NCBI RefSeq assembly: GCF_029227915.1
Contig: NC_079876.1
Location: forward strand, 808,001 to 872,000
DNA length: 64,000 nt
Direction: 5' to 3'
Source of the DNA: Hydractinia symbiolongicarpus
Taxonomy: Eukaryota; Cnidaria; Hydrozoa; Anthoathecata; Hydractiniidae
In this document: one piece after another, positions 47,731 to 55,226 of the stretch
Numbering within the stretch: position 1 is the first letter of the stretch
Layout of the letters: each line of letters begins with the position of its first letter
The notes under the pieces: model-generated
Seen by the model: the letters and a program-made list of their open reading frames with translations, nothing else
Databases searched by the model: none
What the model was told of the DNA's origin: nothing
Program-made: the position numbers and the translations under genes

Positions 47731-48714
47731 TCACCAACCTTGCACATAATCAGGAGGTAATTCTGTATCTTCAGGTATTAACATCAATTCCTTTTTTACA
47801 AAAGCCCGTCCGGGTCCGTCTTGAACATAGTACATTACACGGTTACCAGGTTGCGCTATTACCTCACGCAATCTATATGTGTTTTTCGACCATATTCTAT
47901 CGGTTGCCCGTCTCCGCCCATCATCATGCTCTTCACCAGGTTGTAGTAGATATCTATACAAGCCATCTTTAGGTAATTCTACTTCAGGTGGATAGCTCTC
48001 TTGATTAACCAAAGGCACCTCTTTCATTATAATAGCATCTTTCGGCTTCATATCAATCATCTGCGTCTTTGTATCGTTTAGCCTATCAATCAGTTTATAC
48101 AGATGCTTAACCCATGTAGATGATACCTTTTCCGAATCATTCAGTTCTTGGGCATCTTGTATTTTGAATAAATTTTCGGCAAGTATCTTGTTCAACGCCT
48201 CAACAAAAGCTGTGTGCGTATGCTTATATTTTGTAGTCGCTCTTTTAATTTCAACCTTATGCTTCTCCAACAGCTTTGATACATCTGCCTTGAATTCTGA
48301 ACCGTTATCACATTGGAAAGTTTTTGGATAAGTTAATGGTCCGGCCTTGTAGATGTCCTCAATCATAGCGGCAACCTCTTTGGCTTTCTTAGTCCTCAAA
48401 GGTCGGGCTACCTTGTATCTGGAAGCAGCATCGATTCCCGACAAAATGTACTTATATTTATTACCATACAGTATGTCACCGGGCATGTACAATAAATCGA
48501 ATTGATGTAAATCATTAGGGGTGGTAACTTCATAATGTGGTCTTTCAACATGTTTTGGGGCGGGTAAATGTACTTGCCAAAATGCTTGCTTTGATAGCCA
48601 CTTCTTAACCTCCTTTGGCCTGAAACCGAATCCTCTTAAGCTCTGAACAGCCTTTTGTCCTTTCCATAAATTTTGAGGTTGATAGTAAGTCTCTTGAAGT
48701 TTAGAGTTTGACAT
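47731..48714 (-). CDS. Retroviral-type integrase, DD35E (327 aa)
   Basis: Catalyses insertion of the element by joining its 3' ends to target DNA. The core shows the catalytic triad: D73 in HQFDLLYM, D136 in FQCDNGSEF and E172 in AFVEALNKIL, with 35 residues between the last two, as in retroviral and Polinton integrases. The N-terminal 65 residues are basic and lack an obvious HHCC zinc finger. The C-terminal part (about 268-315, RIWSKNTYRLREVI to FVKKELMLIP) has the beta-strand pattern of the SH3/chromo-like tail common in these integrases. The ATG at 48714 is followed by an uninterrupted frame. It is transcribed divergently from the small SAP gene, and two copies of a 15-bp direct repeat flank it. 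Confidence 0.95.
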   Translation of the reverse strand: MSNSKLQETYYQPQNLWKGQKAVQSLRGFGFRPKEVKKWLSKQAFWQVHLPAPKHVERPHYEVTTPNDLHQFDLLYMPGDILYGNKYKYILSGIDAASRYKVARPLRTKKAKEVAAMIEDIYKAGPLTYPKTFQCDNGSEFKADVSKLLEKHKVEIKRATTKYKHTHTAFVEALNKILAENLFKIQDAQELNDSEKVSSTWVKHLYKLIDRLNDTKTQMIDMKPKDAIIMKEVPLVNQESYPPEVELPKDGLYRYLLQPGEEHDDGRRRATDRIWSKNTYRLREVIAQPGNRVMYYVQDGPGRAFVKKELMLIPEDTELPPDYVQGW

Positions 48715-48805
48715 GTTTTATTTATGCACACCTTTATTTATCTCCTTTTTGTGTTATGATGTGGTACGATAAAAGTGCTTCAAGTTTTTCATATATTATA
48801 TTAAT
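48715..48805. promoter_or_regulatory. Divergent AT-rich intergenic region, integrase / SAP gene
   Basis: 91 bp. It contains the second copy of TGTGGTACGATAAAA (48760-48774). TAATATAATA is present on the minus strand (48794-48803), so it points towards the integrase. An ATAAATAAAA run precedes the integrase ATG. It resembles the two shorter divergent promoters in motif content but not in spacing. Confidence 0.45.
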
Positions 48806-49075
48806 ATGTCAGACATGGATACCACACCAGATTATAAATTGATGAAACTGAGAGAGTTGCGAGAGGTTGCTAAATCCCGCGGAATTAAGTATATCGTGGG
48901 TATGAGAAAGGCTAAACTGGTTGAGGTGATTGAGAAGAATGATCTCGACCCATCCTACACCATCGATCTGGATACCAAGAAGGAATGGTATGGATACTGT
49001 TCAAGGTGGAGGTCGAAAAACAGGGAGGCATATCTAAAAGCTCAAAAACGTTATAACGACAAAAGATCCAAGTGA
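48806..49075 (+). CDS. Small SAP-domain DNA-binding protein (89 aa)
   Basis: ATG at 48806; an alternative ATG is at 48815. Residues about 13-46 (LMKLRELREVAKSRG then MRKAKLVEVIE) form a SAP-like helix-extension-helix motif, the type that binds AT-rich or scaffold-associated DNA. The C-terminal third is strongly basic and aromatic (EWYGYCSRWRSKNREAYLK), suggesting nucleic-acid contact. Two further SAP motifs occur downstream, at the N-termini of the SAP-RING protein and PolB, making this one of three neighbouring SAP proteins. A strong hairpin follows the stop by 12 nt. Role inferred: DNA binding in replication or transcription. Confidence 0.8.
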   Translation: MSDMDTTPDYKLMKLRELREVAKSRGIKYIVGMRKAKLVEVIEKNDLDPSYTIDLDTKKEWYGYCSRWRSKNREAYLKAQKRYNDKRSK

Positions 49076-49087
49076 TTGGGTATTTTT

Positions 49088-49111
49088 TTTGTTACTCAGA
49101 CGAGTAACAAA
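49088..49111 (+). terminator. Hairpin after small SAP gene
   Basis: TTTGTTACTC / GAGTAACAAA: a perfect 10-bp stem with loop AGAC, 12 nt past the stop at 49075. It has almost the same sequence as the hairpin at 50804-50827. Confidence 0.65.
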
Positions 49112-49115
49112 TGTT

Positions 49116-49253
49116 GGTGGGTGGGTACCCATGGTGTACCGGTCACGGCCCTCAAGGTATTGGTGGGTGGGTACCCATGGTGGAGCGGTCACGGCCCTCA
49201 AGGTGTTGGTGGGTGGGTACCCATGGTGGAGCGGTCACGGCCCTCAAGGTGTT
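49116..49253. repeat. 46-bp tandem repeat, three copies
   Basis: Units start at 49116, 49162 and 49208. Each begins GGTGGGTGGGTACCCATGG and continues with a CGGTCACGGCCCTCAAGGT segment. The first copy has GTGTACC where the others have GTGGAGC. The same head starts the longer units that follow. Confidence 0.9.
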
Positions 49254-50207
49254 GGTGGGTGGGTACCCATGGTGGAGCGATGTCGGTATCATAAACCGCG
49301 TTTTACCACCATGGAGCAGCGCAACCCCGGGTGGTTGTCTTGCGAACGAAGCCCCTCAAGGTGTTGGTGGGTGGGTACCCATGGTGGAGCGATGTCGGTA
49401 TCATAAACCGCGTTTTACCACCATGGAGCAGCGCAACCCCGGGTGGTTGTCTTGCGAACGAAGCCCCTCACGATCCTCGCGACCTCGGAGGTCCTGATTT
49501 TTTTCCCTGGGGGGGTACCCACCCACATTTACACTCCGGGAAACGATCCATGGTGGAGCGATGTCGGTATCATAAACCGCGTTTTACCACCATGGAGCAG
49601 CGCAACCCCGGGTGGTTGTCTTGCGAACGAAGCCCCTCAAGGTGTTGGTGGGTGGGTACCCATGGTGGAGCGATGTCGGTATCATAAACCGCGTTTTACC
49701 ACCATGGAGCAGCGCAACCCCGGGTGGTTGTCTTGCGAACGAAGCCCCTCACGATCCTCGCAACCTCGGAGGTCCTGATTTTTTTCCTGGGGGGGTACCC
49801 ACCCACATTTACACTCCGGGAAACGATCCATGGTGGAGCGATGTCGGTATCATAAACCGCGTTTTACCACCATGGAGCAGCGCAACCCCGGGTGGTTGTC
49901 TTGCGAACGAAGCCCCTCAAGGTGTTGGTGGGTGGGTACCCATGGTGGAGCGATGTCGGTATCATAAACCGCGTTTTACCACCATGGAGCAGCGCAACCC
50001 CGGGTGGTTGTCTTGCGAACGAAGCCCCTCACGATCCTCGCGACCTCGGAGGTCCTGATTTTTTTCCCTGGGGGGGTACCCACCCACATTTACACTCCGG
50101 GAAACGATCCATGGTGGAGCGATGTCGGTATCATAAACCGCGTTTTACCACCATGGAGCAGCGCAACCCCGGGTGGTTGTCTTGCGAACGAAGCCCCTCA
50201 CGATCCT
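49254..50207. repeat. GC-rich repeat: one 112-bp unit then three ~281-bp units
   Basis: Unit heads (GGTGGGTGGGTACCC) lie at 49254, 49366, 49647 and 49927. Each 281-bp unit holds a 112-bp core, an ~80-bp spacer containing the inverse motif GGGTACCCACCCA and GACCTCGGAGGTC, and a second partial core. The core has CCATGGTGG and CCACCATGG as inverted arms about 30 bp apart. Copies are nearly identical. All three plus frames stay open over long stretches only because the repeat lacks stops; I do not call a gene here. Function unknown; a replication or transcription control region is possible. With the 46-bp repeats this fills the 1.2-kb gap between two genes. Confidence 0.85.
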
Positions 50208-50271
50208 CCACCCCGGTTTACGATTTATAAAAATGGCTTAAAGATTACAAAATCGTATATCATAGCCAAGC
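50202..50271 (+). promoter_or_regulatory. TATA promoter and leader of SAP-RING gene
   Basis: TTTATAAAA at 50224-50232 lies 40 nt before the ATG at 50272. It is preceded by CGATCCTCCACCCCGGTT and followed by a leader containing TTAAAGATTACAAAATCG. The whole segment recurs almost unchanged upstream of PolB. Confidence 0.7.
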
Positions 50272-50787
50272 ATGTCTTCAGGAATCGTTCTCGATTTGAT
50301 ACACAGTAGAGAATATATTGATGACTTTGATCTTTTCACGGTCCCTGATTTAAGAGCCAGAGCGAGGTACCTTGGCCTACGTGGATACTCGCGGCTCAGA
50401 AGGGCTGAGCTTATCGAATTGCTGTTATCAACAGTACCCGCAAGATATCCCGATATGACTTTGCCGCTCGTCATAGGGATGCTGGATCTCGAAGTGACCG
50501 AATTTTCAGGACCCGTGATGAGACCAAATGTATCAGTGCCAAGACCGTTACCGGCACCTGGACCGATACCGGCGCAGCTTGAGGTTGATGATGATGAGGA
50601 CGCCGATGACATTGATGAAGATGATAGATGTATCATTTGTCTTTCTAAACGAAAGACCGCAACCATTGTTCATGGTAGAGCGGGGCATTTTTGCTGCTGT
50701 CTATCATGTGCATATAAATTGGAGAATAGGAGGGATAAATGTCCCATATGTCGGGCACCAATAGATTTTGTCATTAGACAATATTGA
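50272..50787 (+). CDS. SAP-RING protein with MDM2-type RING finger (171 aa)
   Basis: ATG at 50272 in the duplicated leader. Residues about 24-52 form a SAP motif (VPDLRARARYLGLRGYSRL), close to that at the start of PolB in protein and DNA. A Pro-rich linker (about 85-101) and an acidic run (DDDEDADDIDEDD, 106-118) follow. A C-terminal RING has ligands C120, C123, H134, H139, C143, C146, C157 and C160. The spacing (x2, x10, x4, x3, x2, x10, x2) equals that of MDM2/MDMX-type RINGs, as does its position at the extreme C-terminus ending in a hydrophobic tail. The predicted activity is E3 ubiquitin ligase, possibly on DNA-bound host or element proteins; the substrate is unknown. Capture from a host gene is one possible origin. 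Confidence 0.85.
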   Translation: MSSGIVLDLIHSREYIDDFDLFTVPDLRARARYLGLRGYSRLRRAELIELLLSTVPARYPDMTLPLVIGMLDLEVTEFSGPVMRPNVSVPRPLPAPGPIPAQLEVDDDEDADDIDEDDRCIICLSKRKTATIVHGRAGHFCCCLSCAYKLENRRDKCPICRAPIDFVIRQY

Positions 50788-50803
50788 ACGCGAATTCCTG
50801 GCC

Positions 50804-50827
50804 TTTGTTACTCGGACGGGTAACAAA
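50804..50827 (+). terminator. Hairpin after SAP-RING gene
   Basis: TTTGTTACTC / GGGTAACAAA: a 10-bp stem (one T-G wobble) with loop GGAC, 16 nt past the stop at 50787. It is near-identical to the hairpin at 49088-49111, and both introduce the same intergenic cassette. Confidence 0.6.
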
Positions 50828-51044
50828 AATCCCGAGGTGTCGATGGGTGGGTACCCATGTTGGAGCGATGTCAGTATCATAAACCGCGTTTTACCGCCAT
50901 GGTGTCGGGTGGTTGTCTTGCGAACAAAGCCCCTCACGATCCTCCACCCCGGTTAACGATTTATAAAAATGGCTTAAAGATTACAAAATCGTATATCATA
51001 GCCAAACATCTTAAAGATTACAAAATCGTATATCACAACCAAGC
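50828..51044 (+). promoter_or_regulatory. PolB upstream cassette: degenerate GC repeat, TATA, duplicated leader
   Basis: A decayed single copy of the GC-rich unit (GGGTGGGTACCCATG at about 50845, then the ATCATAAACCGCGTTTTACC core) is followed by CGATCCTCCACCCCGGTT and TTTATAAAA (50960-50968). A 37-bp leader segment is then present twice in tandem: 50973-51009, and 51010-51046, which ends at the PolB ATG (51045). In the first copy the position matching the ATG reads ATC, so only the second can start translation. Confidence 0.75.
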
Positions 51045-54000
51045 ATGACTTCGAGAAATACAGTTGTTGAATTAAGAGCTCTCGCTAGAGAACGCGGCCT
51101 ACGTGGCTACTCAAGGCTCAGAAAGGCCGATCTGATCGAATTATTGACACCCACTAGACCCATACCGGTGCCAAGACCCACCAGACCCGTACCCGTGCCG
51201 AGACCCACTAGACCCGTACCCGTGCCGAGACCCACCAGACCCGTACCCGTGCCGAGACCCACTAGACCCGTACCCGTGCCGAGACCCACTAGACCCGTAC
51301 CCGTGCCGAGACCGGGCACTAGCCAACAAGACATGGATTTGAAAAGCAAGTTGATCGAATGGAGAGACTGGTTAATAAATCATGTACCTGGGGCTATTAA
51401 GGAGAAAGCGAGCAAAGCTTTCAAAACCATGAAGGATAAGATCATGGGTTTGTATAAAAAGGGCAGTGGAGAGGAAGAGGAGGAGGAGGTGGAGGAGGAG
51501 GAGGAGGAGGAGAAGGAGGAGGAAAACCCCTATACCCCCATTGAAGAAGCTTTTGTAGGTTCATACAAACGTTTCAAAATAAACTCGGATGGTGGGAAGA
51601 ATGTCAGGGTCTTTCTCGAAAAGGTCGAACACGTCGTAAATAGGTTGATGAGTGACGTGCTCGGGCAGAAGAAGTCGCTGAAGACTCAGGCGACCTTGTG
51701 GGTGAAGTGGGTAAGGGAGGACACCAGCTCGACCGATGCCCCGTGCGTACATGTCGATAAAGCTTTCAATAGCTATATGGAGATACTGCACGCCCACGAT
51801 GACATTTCTGATGTTTTCGATCGGATGTGTAATAAGATAATCGAGCAGATTGAAAACCCTGCTCTACCAGCCAGTGGGTTCACAATCGATAAAATCCTAC
51901 ATATGCATGTGGACTTTCATAAGCTAAAATTAACCAGAGGTAGTTCTTACCTGCCGCTACCCAAGAATTTCAGTGGAAAGCGATCTGTGATTAACCCTCA
52001 TAACGAGGATGATAAATGTTTCAGATGGGCTATTATCGCTGCTCTCAATCATGATAAGATCGATAATCACCCTGAACGAATCTCAATCCTTAAGAAGCAT
52101 GATAAGTATAATTGGGATGGTCTAACTTTCCCAATGGCGCTAAACAAGATAGATTTGTTTGAGAGAAGGAACCCCGATGTCGCTGTGCATGTTTTGACAA
52201 AGGATGAGGGAGAAGGTATCTACATGTGTCGTAGGTCGAAGCATCTTGATCGTAAGGAGACGGTTGTTTTGTTTTTACTGTGTGAGGGGGATAAGAGACA
52301 TTATATCGCTGTTAAGAACTTGAGCGGTGTACTGAGCAAGGTTAACTCGAAGGATGGACATAGAGAGCATTATTGCTTGAATTGTCTCTCTGGTTTTCCA
52401 AGCGAACAGAAAAGGGATGAGCACTTTGAGTATTGCAAGAATAACGATGCCGCTAAGATTCAACTCCCTAAGGAGGGTAGCACCCTAACCTTCACCGATG
52501 GTAAGTTTCAGCTCAAAGCCCCATTCATCATGTATGCCGATTTCGAAGCTTTTACAAAAGAGTTGCCAGAAGATGAGAGAAAATGCGGATCATCCACCGA
52601 GAAAGTTGGTAAACATGTTCCCACCGCATTCTGTTGTTATAGTAAATATGCTCATGGTGAAGTGCCGGACCCTCTGAATCTTTACCGCGGTGAGGACTGT
52701 GTTCCGCGCTTTGTAGATCATGTAGTTTCTGAGGCGAAAAGGTTATATAACATGTTTCCTCAGAAAGCAATGGATCCACTGACGGATGAAGAGCGTGACG
52801 GTTTCAATAGAGCCAGGGTGTGCCACATTTGCATGGAAGAATTTGATGACAAGGATGACATCAAGGTTAGGGATCACTGCCATTTCACCGGTAAGTTTCG
52901 TGGGGCTGCCCATCAGAAATGTAATCTGCGTTACAAGGTTCCTAATTATATTCCGGTTGTCTTCCACAATCTGAGTGGCTACGATGCGCATTTATTCATT
53001 AAGGAGCTTGCTAGGAAGTACGGAGAAGATGGTATGGGTGTAATCGCGGAGAATAAGGAGAAATATATCTCTTTCTCTACGGATGTTAAGGTTGGTGAAT
53101 ACACTAACAAAAATGGGGAGACTAAGGACAGAAAGATACAACTGAGATTCATAGACTCATTTAGATTTATGTCAAGCGGCCTAAGCTCCCTGGCTGACAA
53201 CCTATCAGATGATCAATGCAAAAACCTTCGAAAATTCTTCAATGGTGACGAATTCAACATAATGAGAAGGAAGGGTGTATACCCATATGAGTATGTTAAC
53301 TCATTCGATAGGTTTAATGAAACTGAGCTCCCGTCAAAGGATGATTTCTACAGCAAGCTGAACATGAATGGTATCAGCGATGCCGATTATGCGCATGCCC
53401 AGAAGGTGTGGAAGGACATGAAAGTTGAAAATATGGGCGTTTATCATGATATCTATCTCAAGACGGATGTTCTGCTTCTGAGTGATGTGTTTGAGACATT
53501 CAGAGAAACATGCTTGAGAAACTACGATCTAGACCCGGCTCACTTTTACACTGCTCCGGGATTAGCCTGGAGGGCGTGTTTGAAAAAGACCAAGGTTAGT
53601 CTAGATTTATTGTCGGATATGGAGATGGTCATGTTCATTGAGAGTGGTATTAGGGGTGGATTGTGTCAGGCTGTCCACCGCTACGCCAAGGCCAACAATA
53701 AGTATATGGGGGACGAGTACAACACATCGGATGGGAATTGCATGGATTTATTTGAGCAGCAGGAAATGGCTAAAACCGTGCCTTTTGTAAAAAGAAAATT
53801 GATTGAATTGAGGTACTGGTTGATGAAACATGTACCTAGGGTCATCAAGGTGAAAACTAGTAAAGCTTACAGAACCGTGAAGGATAAGATCATGGGTTTT
53901 TATGAAAATGTATGTTGGGGACCGTCTGTACCGAAAGAGGAAAAACAATATACCACCAAAGCCAACACATCTGAGAGTAAGGAGATGAATAGCTATCTCC

Positions 54001-55226
54001 AGTACCTAGATGCAAATAATTTGTACGGCTGGGCCATGATTCAGAAGATGCCGACCGGAGGGTTTGAGTGGGTTGATGACGTGGTTTCTGATTTTACACC
54101 CGAACTGATTTCACAATTAGCTGTGGAAAACGGTGAAAAGGGGTACATCCTTGAGGTTGATGTTAGCTATCCACGGGAGCTTCATGATTCTCATAACGAC
54201 CTTCCTTTCATGCCCGAGAGGAAGATCATTAATGGCGTCGAGAAGCTGACACCGTGTCTTTCAGACAAGAAGAAATATATCACTCATATCCGTGCGCTTG
54301 ATCAAGCGTTGAAGCATGGTCTTGTTCTTGAGAAGGTTCATAGGGTCTTGAGATTTGATCAGAGTGCGTGGTTGAAGTCGTACATAGATTTCAACACTGA
54401 TTTGCGTACCAAATCAACTAATGACTTCGAAAAGGACTTTTTCAAGCTGATGAATAATTCGGTCTTTGGGAAGACAATGGAGAATCAGCGAAGGCAGAAG
54501 GATATACGTTTGGCTACCAACCAAAAGAATTATGAGAAAATGGTGATGAAGCCCAACTTCAAGGGTAGCACGTGGTTCTCGGAAACACTGATGGGCATAG
54601 AGATGTCCAAGATCAAGATCAAAATGAATAAGCCAATCTACCTGGGGCTGGCAATTCTCGACTTGTCCAAGATGGTTATGTATGAGTTCCACTATGATTA
54701 CATGAGACCAAAATATGGTGTGGATGTAAAGCTTTGCTACATGGATACAGATTCATTCGTCTACCACATAAAAACCGACGACTTTTACAAAGATATCGCC
54801 GACGATGTAGCTTTGAGATTTGACACGTCAGGGTACGATAAGAAAGATGGTAGACCCCTACCATTAGGTTTGAATAAAAAGATCATTGGGCTGATGAAGG
54901 ACGAGTTAGGTGGTAAGGTAATGACCGAATTTATCGCTCTTAGGGCTAAGAATTATGCTTACAAACAGCTATGTGGTAGGGAGGATAAGAGGTGCAAGGG
55001 TGTCAAGAAATGTGTGGTGAGGAAGACAATAGGTTTCGATGACTATAGGAGATGCTTGTTGGAGGGTGAAAATGTTTACAGGGAACAGATGACCTTTCGA
55101 TCGATTAAGCATGATGTTCATACCATAAAAACAAACAAACTAGCGCTCAATGCAGATGATGATAAGCGCATAATTATGGAGGATGGCATTACCACACTGG
55201 CTAGAGGACATTATAGACACACATAA
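51045..55226 (+). CDS. Protein-primed family B DNA polymerase with N-terminal SAP domain (1393 aa)
   Basis: Replicates the element. Order: SAP motif (residues 6-35), Pro-rich 9-residue repeats (40-91), helical module (99-137), Glu-rich run (about 142-160), then a domain of unknown role. A CxxC-x12-HxxxC finger follows (C444, C447, H460, C464). Exo I has D499 and E501 in MYADFEAF. An endonuclease VII-like zinc segment starts at C593/C596 and includes DHCHFTG. Exo II has N642 and Y646-D647, Exo III Y804 and D808. Motif A is D989 (DANNLYG), motif B K1134 to G1142 (NNSVFG), motif C YMDTDS with D1234 and D1236. All exonuclease and polymerase residues expected of the family are present, so it looks functional. 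An ~90-residue insertion just before motif A carries a second copy of the helical module (915-957). The last 14 codons lie in the right TIR. Confidence 0.97.
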   Translation: MTSRNTVVELRALARERGLRGYSRLRKADLIELLTPTRPIPVPRPTRPVPVPRPTRPVPVPRPTRPVPVPRPTRPVPVPRPTRPVPVPRPGTSQQDMDLKSKLIEWRDWLINHVPGAIKEKASKAFKTMKDKIMGLYKKGSGEEEEEEVEEEEEEEKEEENPYTPIEEAFVGSYKRFKINSDGGKNVRVFLEKVEHVVNRLMSDVLGQKKSLKTQATLWVKWVREDTSSTDAPCVHVDKAFNSYMEILHAHDDISDVFDRMCNKIIEQIENPALPASGFTIDKILHMHVDFHKLKLTRGSSYLPLPKNFSGKRSVINPHNEDDKCFRWAIIAALNHDKIDNHPERISILKKHDKYNWDGLTFPMALNKIDLFERRNPDVAVHVLTKDEGEGIYMCRRSKHLDRKETVVLFLLCEGDKRHYIAVKNLSGVLSKVNSKDGHREHYCLNCLSGFPSEQKRDEHFEYCKNNDAAKIQLPKEGSTLTFTDGKFQLKAPFIMYADFEAFTKELPEDERKCGSSTEKVGKHVPTAFCCYSKYAHGEVPDPLNLYRGEDCVPRFVDHVVSEAKRLYNMFPQKAMDPLTDEERDGFNRARVCHICMEEFDDKDDIKVRDHCHFTGKFRGAAHQKCNLRYKVPNYIPVVFHNLSGYDAHLFIKELARKYGEDGMGVIAENKEKYISFSTDVKVGEYTNKNGETKDRKIQLRFIDSFRFMSSGLSSLADNLSDDQCKNLRKFFNGDEFNIMRRKGVYPYEYVNSFDRFNETELPSKDDFYSKLNMNGISDADYAHAQKVWKDMKVENMGVYHDIYLKTDVLLLSDVFETFRETCLRNYDLDPAHFYTAPGLAWRACLKKTKVSLDLLSDMEMVMFIESGIRGGLCQAVHRYAKANNKYMGDEYNTSDGNCMDLFEQQEMAKTVPFVKRKLIELRYWLMKHVPRVIKVKTSKAYRTVKDKIMGFYENVCWGPSVPKEEKQYTTKANTSESKEMNSYLQYLDANNLYGWAMIQKMPTGGFEWVDDVVSDFTPELISQLAVENGEKGYILEVDVSYPRELHDSHNDLPFMPERKIINGVEKLTPCLSDKKKYITHIRALDQALKHGLVLEKVHRVLRFDQSAWLKSYIDFNTDLRTKSTNDFEKDFFKLMNNSVFGKTMENQRRQKDIRLATNQKNYEKMVMKPNFKGSTWFSETLMGIEMSKIKIKMNKPIYLGLAILDLSKMVMYEFHYDYMRPKYGVDVKLCYMDTDSFVYHIKTDDFYKDIADDVALRFDTSGYDKKDGRPLPLGLNKKIIGLMKDELGGKVMTEFIALRAKNYAYKQLCGREDKRCKGVKKCVVRKTIGFDDYRRCLLEGENVYREQMTFRSIKHDVHTIKTNKLALNADDDKRIIMEDGITTLARGHYRHT
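51162..51317 (+). repeat. 27-bp coding minisatellite in PolB
   Basis: About 5.8 units encoding (I/V)PVPRPTRP, differing mainly at synonymous C/T positions. It links the SAP motif to the rest of the polymerase. Such a tract can change length between copies without breaking the frame. Confidence 0.9.

Noticed and set aside
49076-50309. Overlapping frames of 70-148 codons through the GC-rich repeat
   Set aside because: They are open in several frames at once and made entirely of repeated units (VGGYPWW-like). No start context or independent coding signal is seen.
50238-50666. 142-codon minus-strand frame opposite the SAP-RING gene
   Set aside because: It is a shadow of the plus-strand gene: Ser-rich low complexity arising from the acidic linker codons.
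51107-51349. Gly-rich minus-strand frames opposite the PolB Pro-rich repeats
   Set aside because: Antisense of the 27-bp minisatellite with no independent support.
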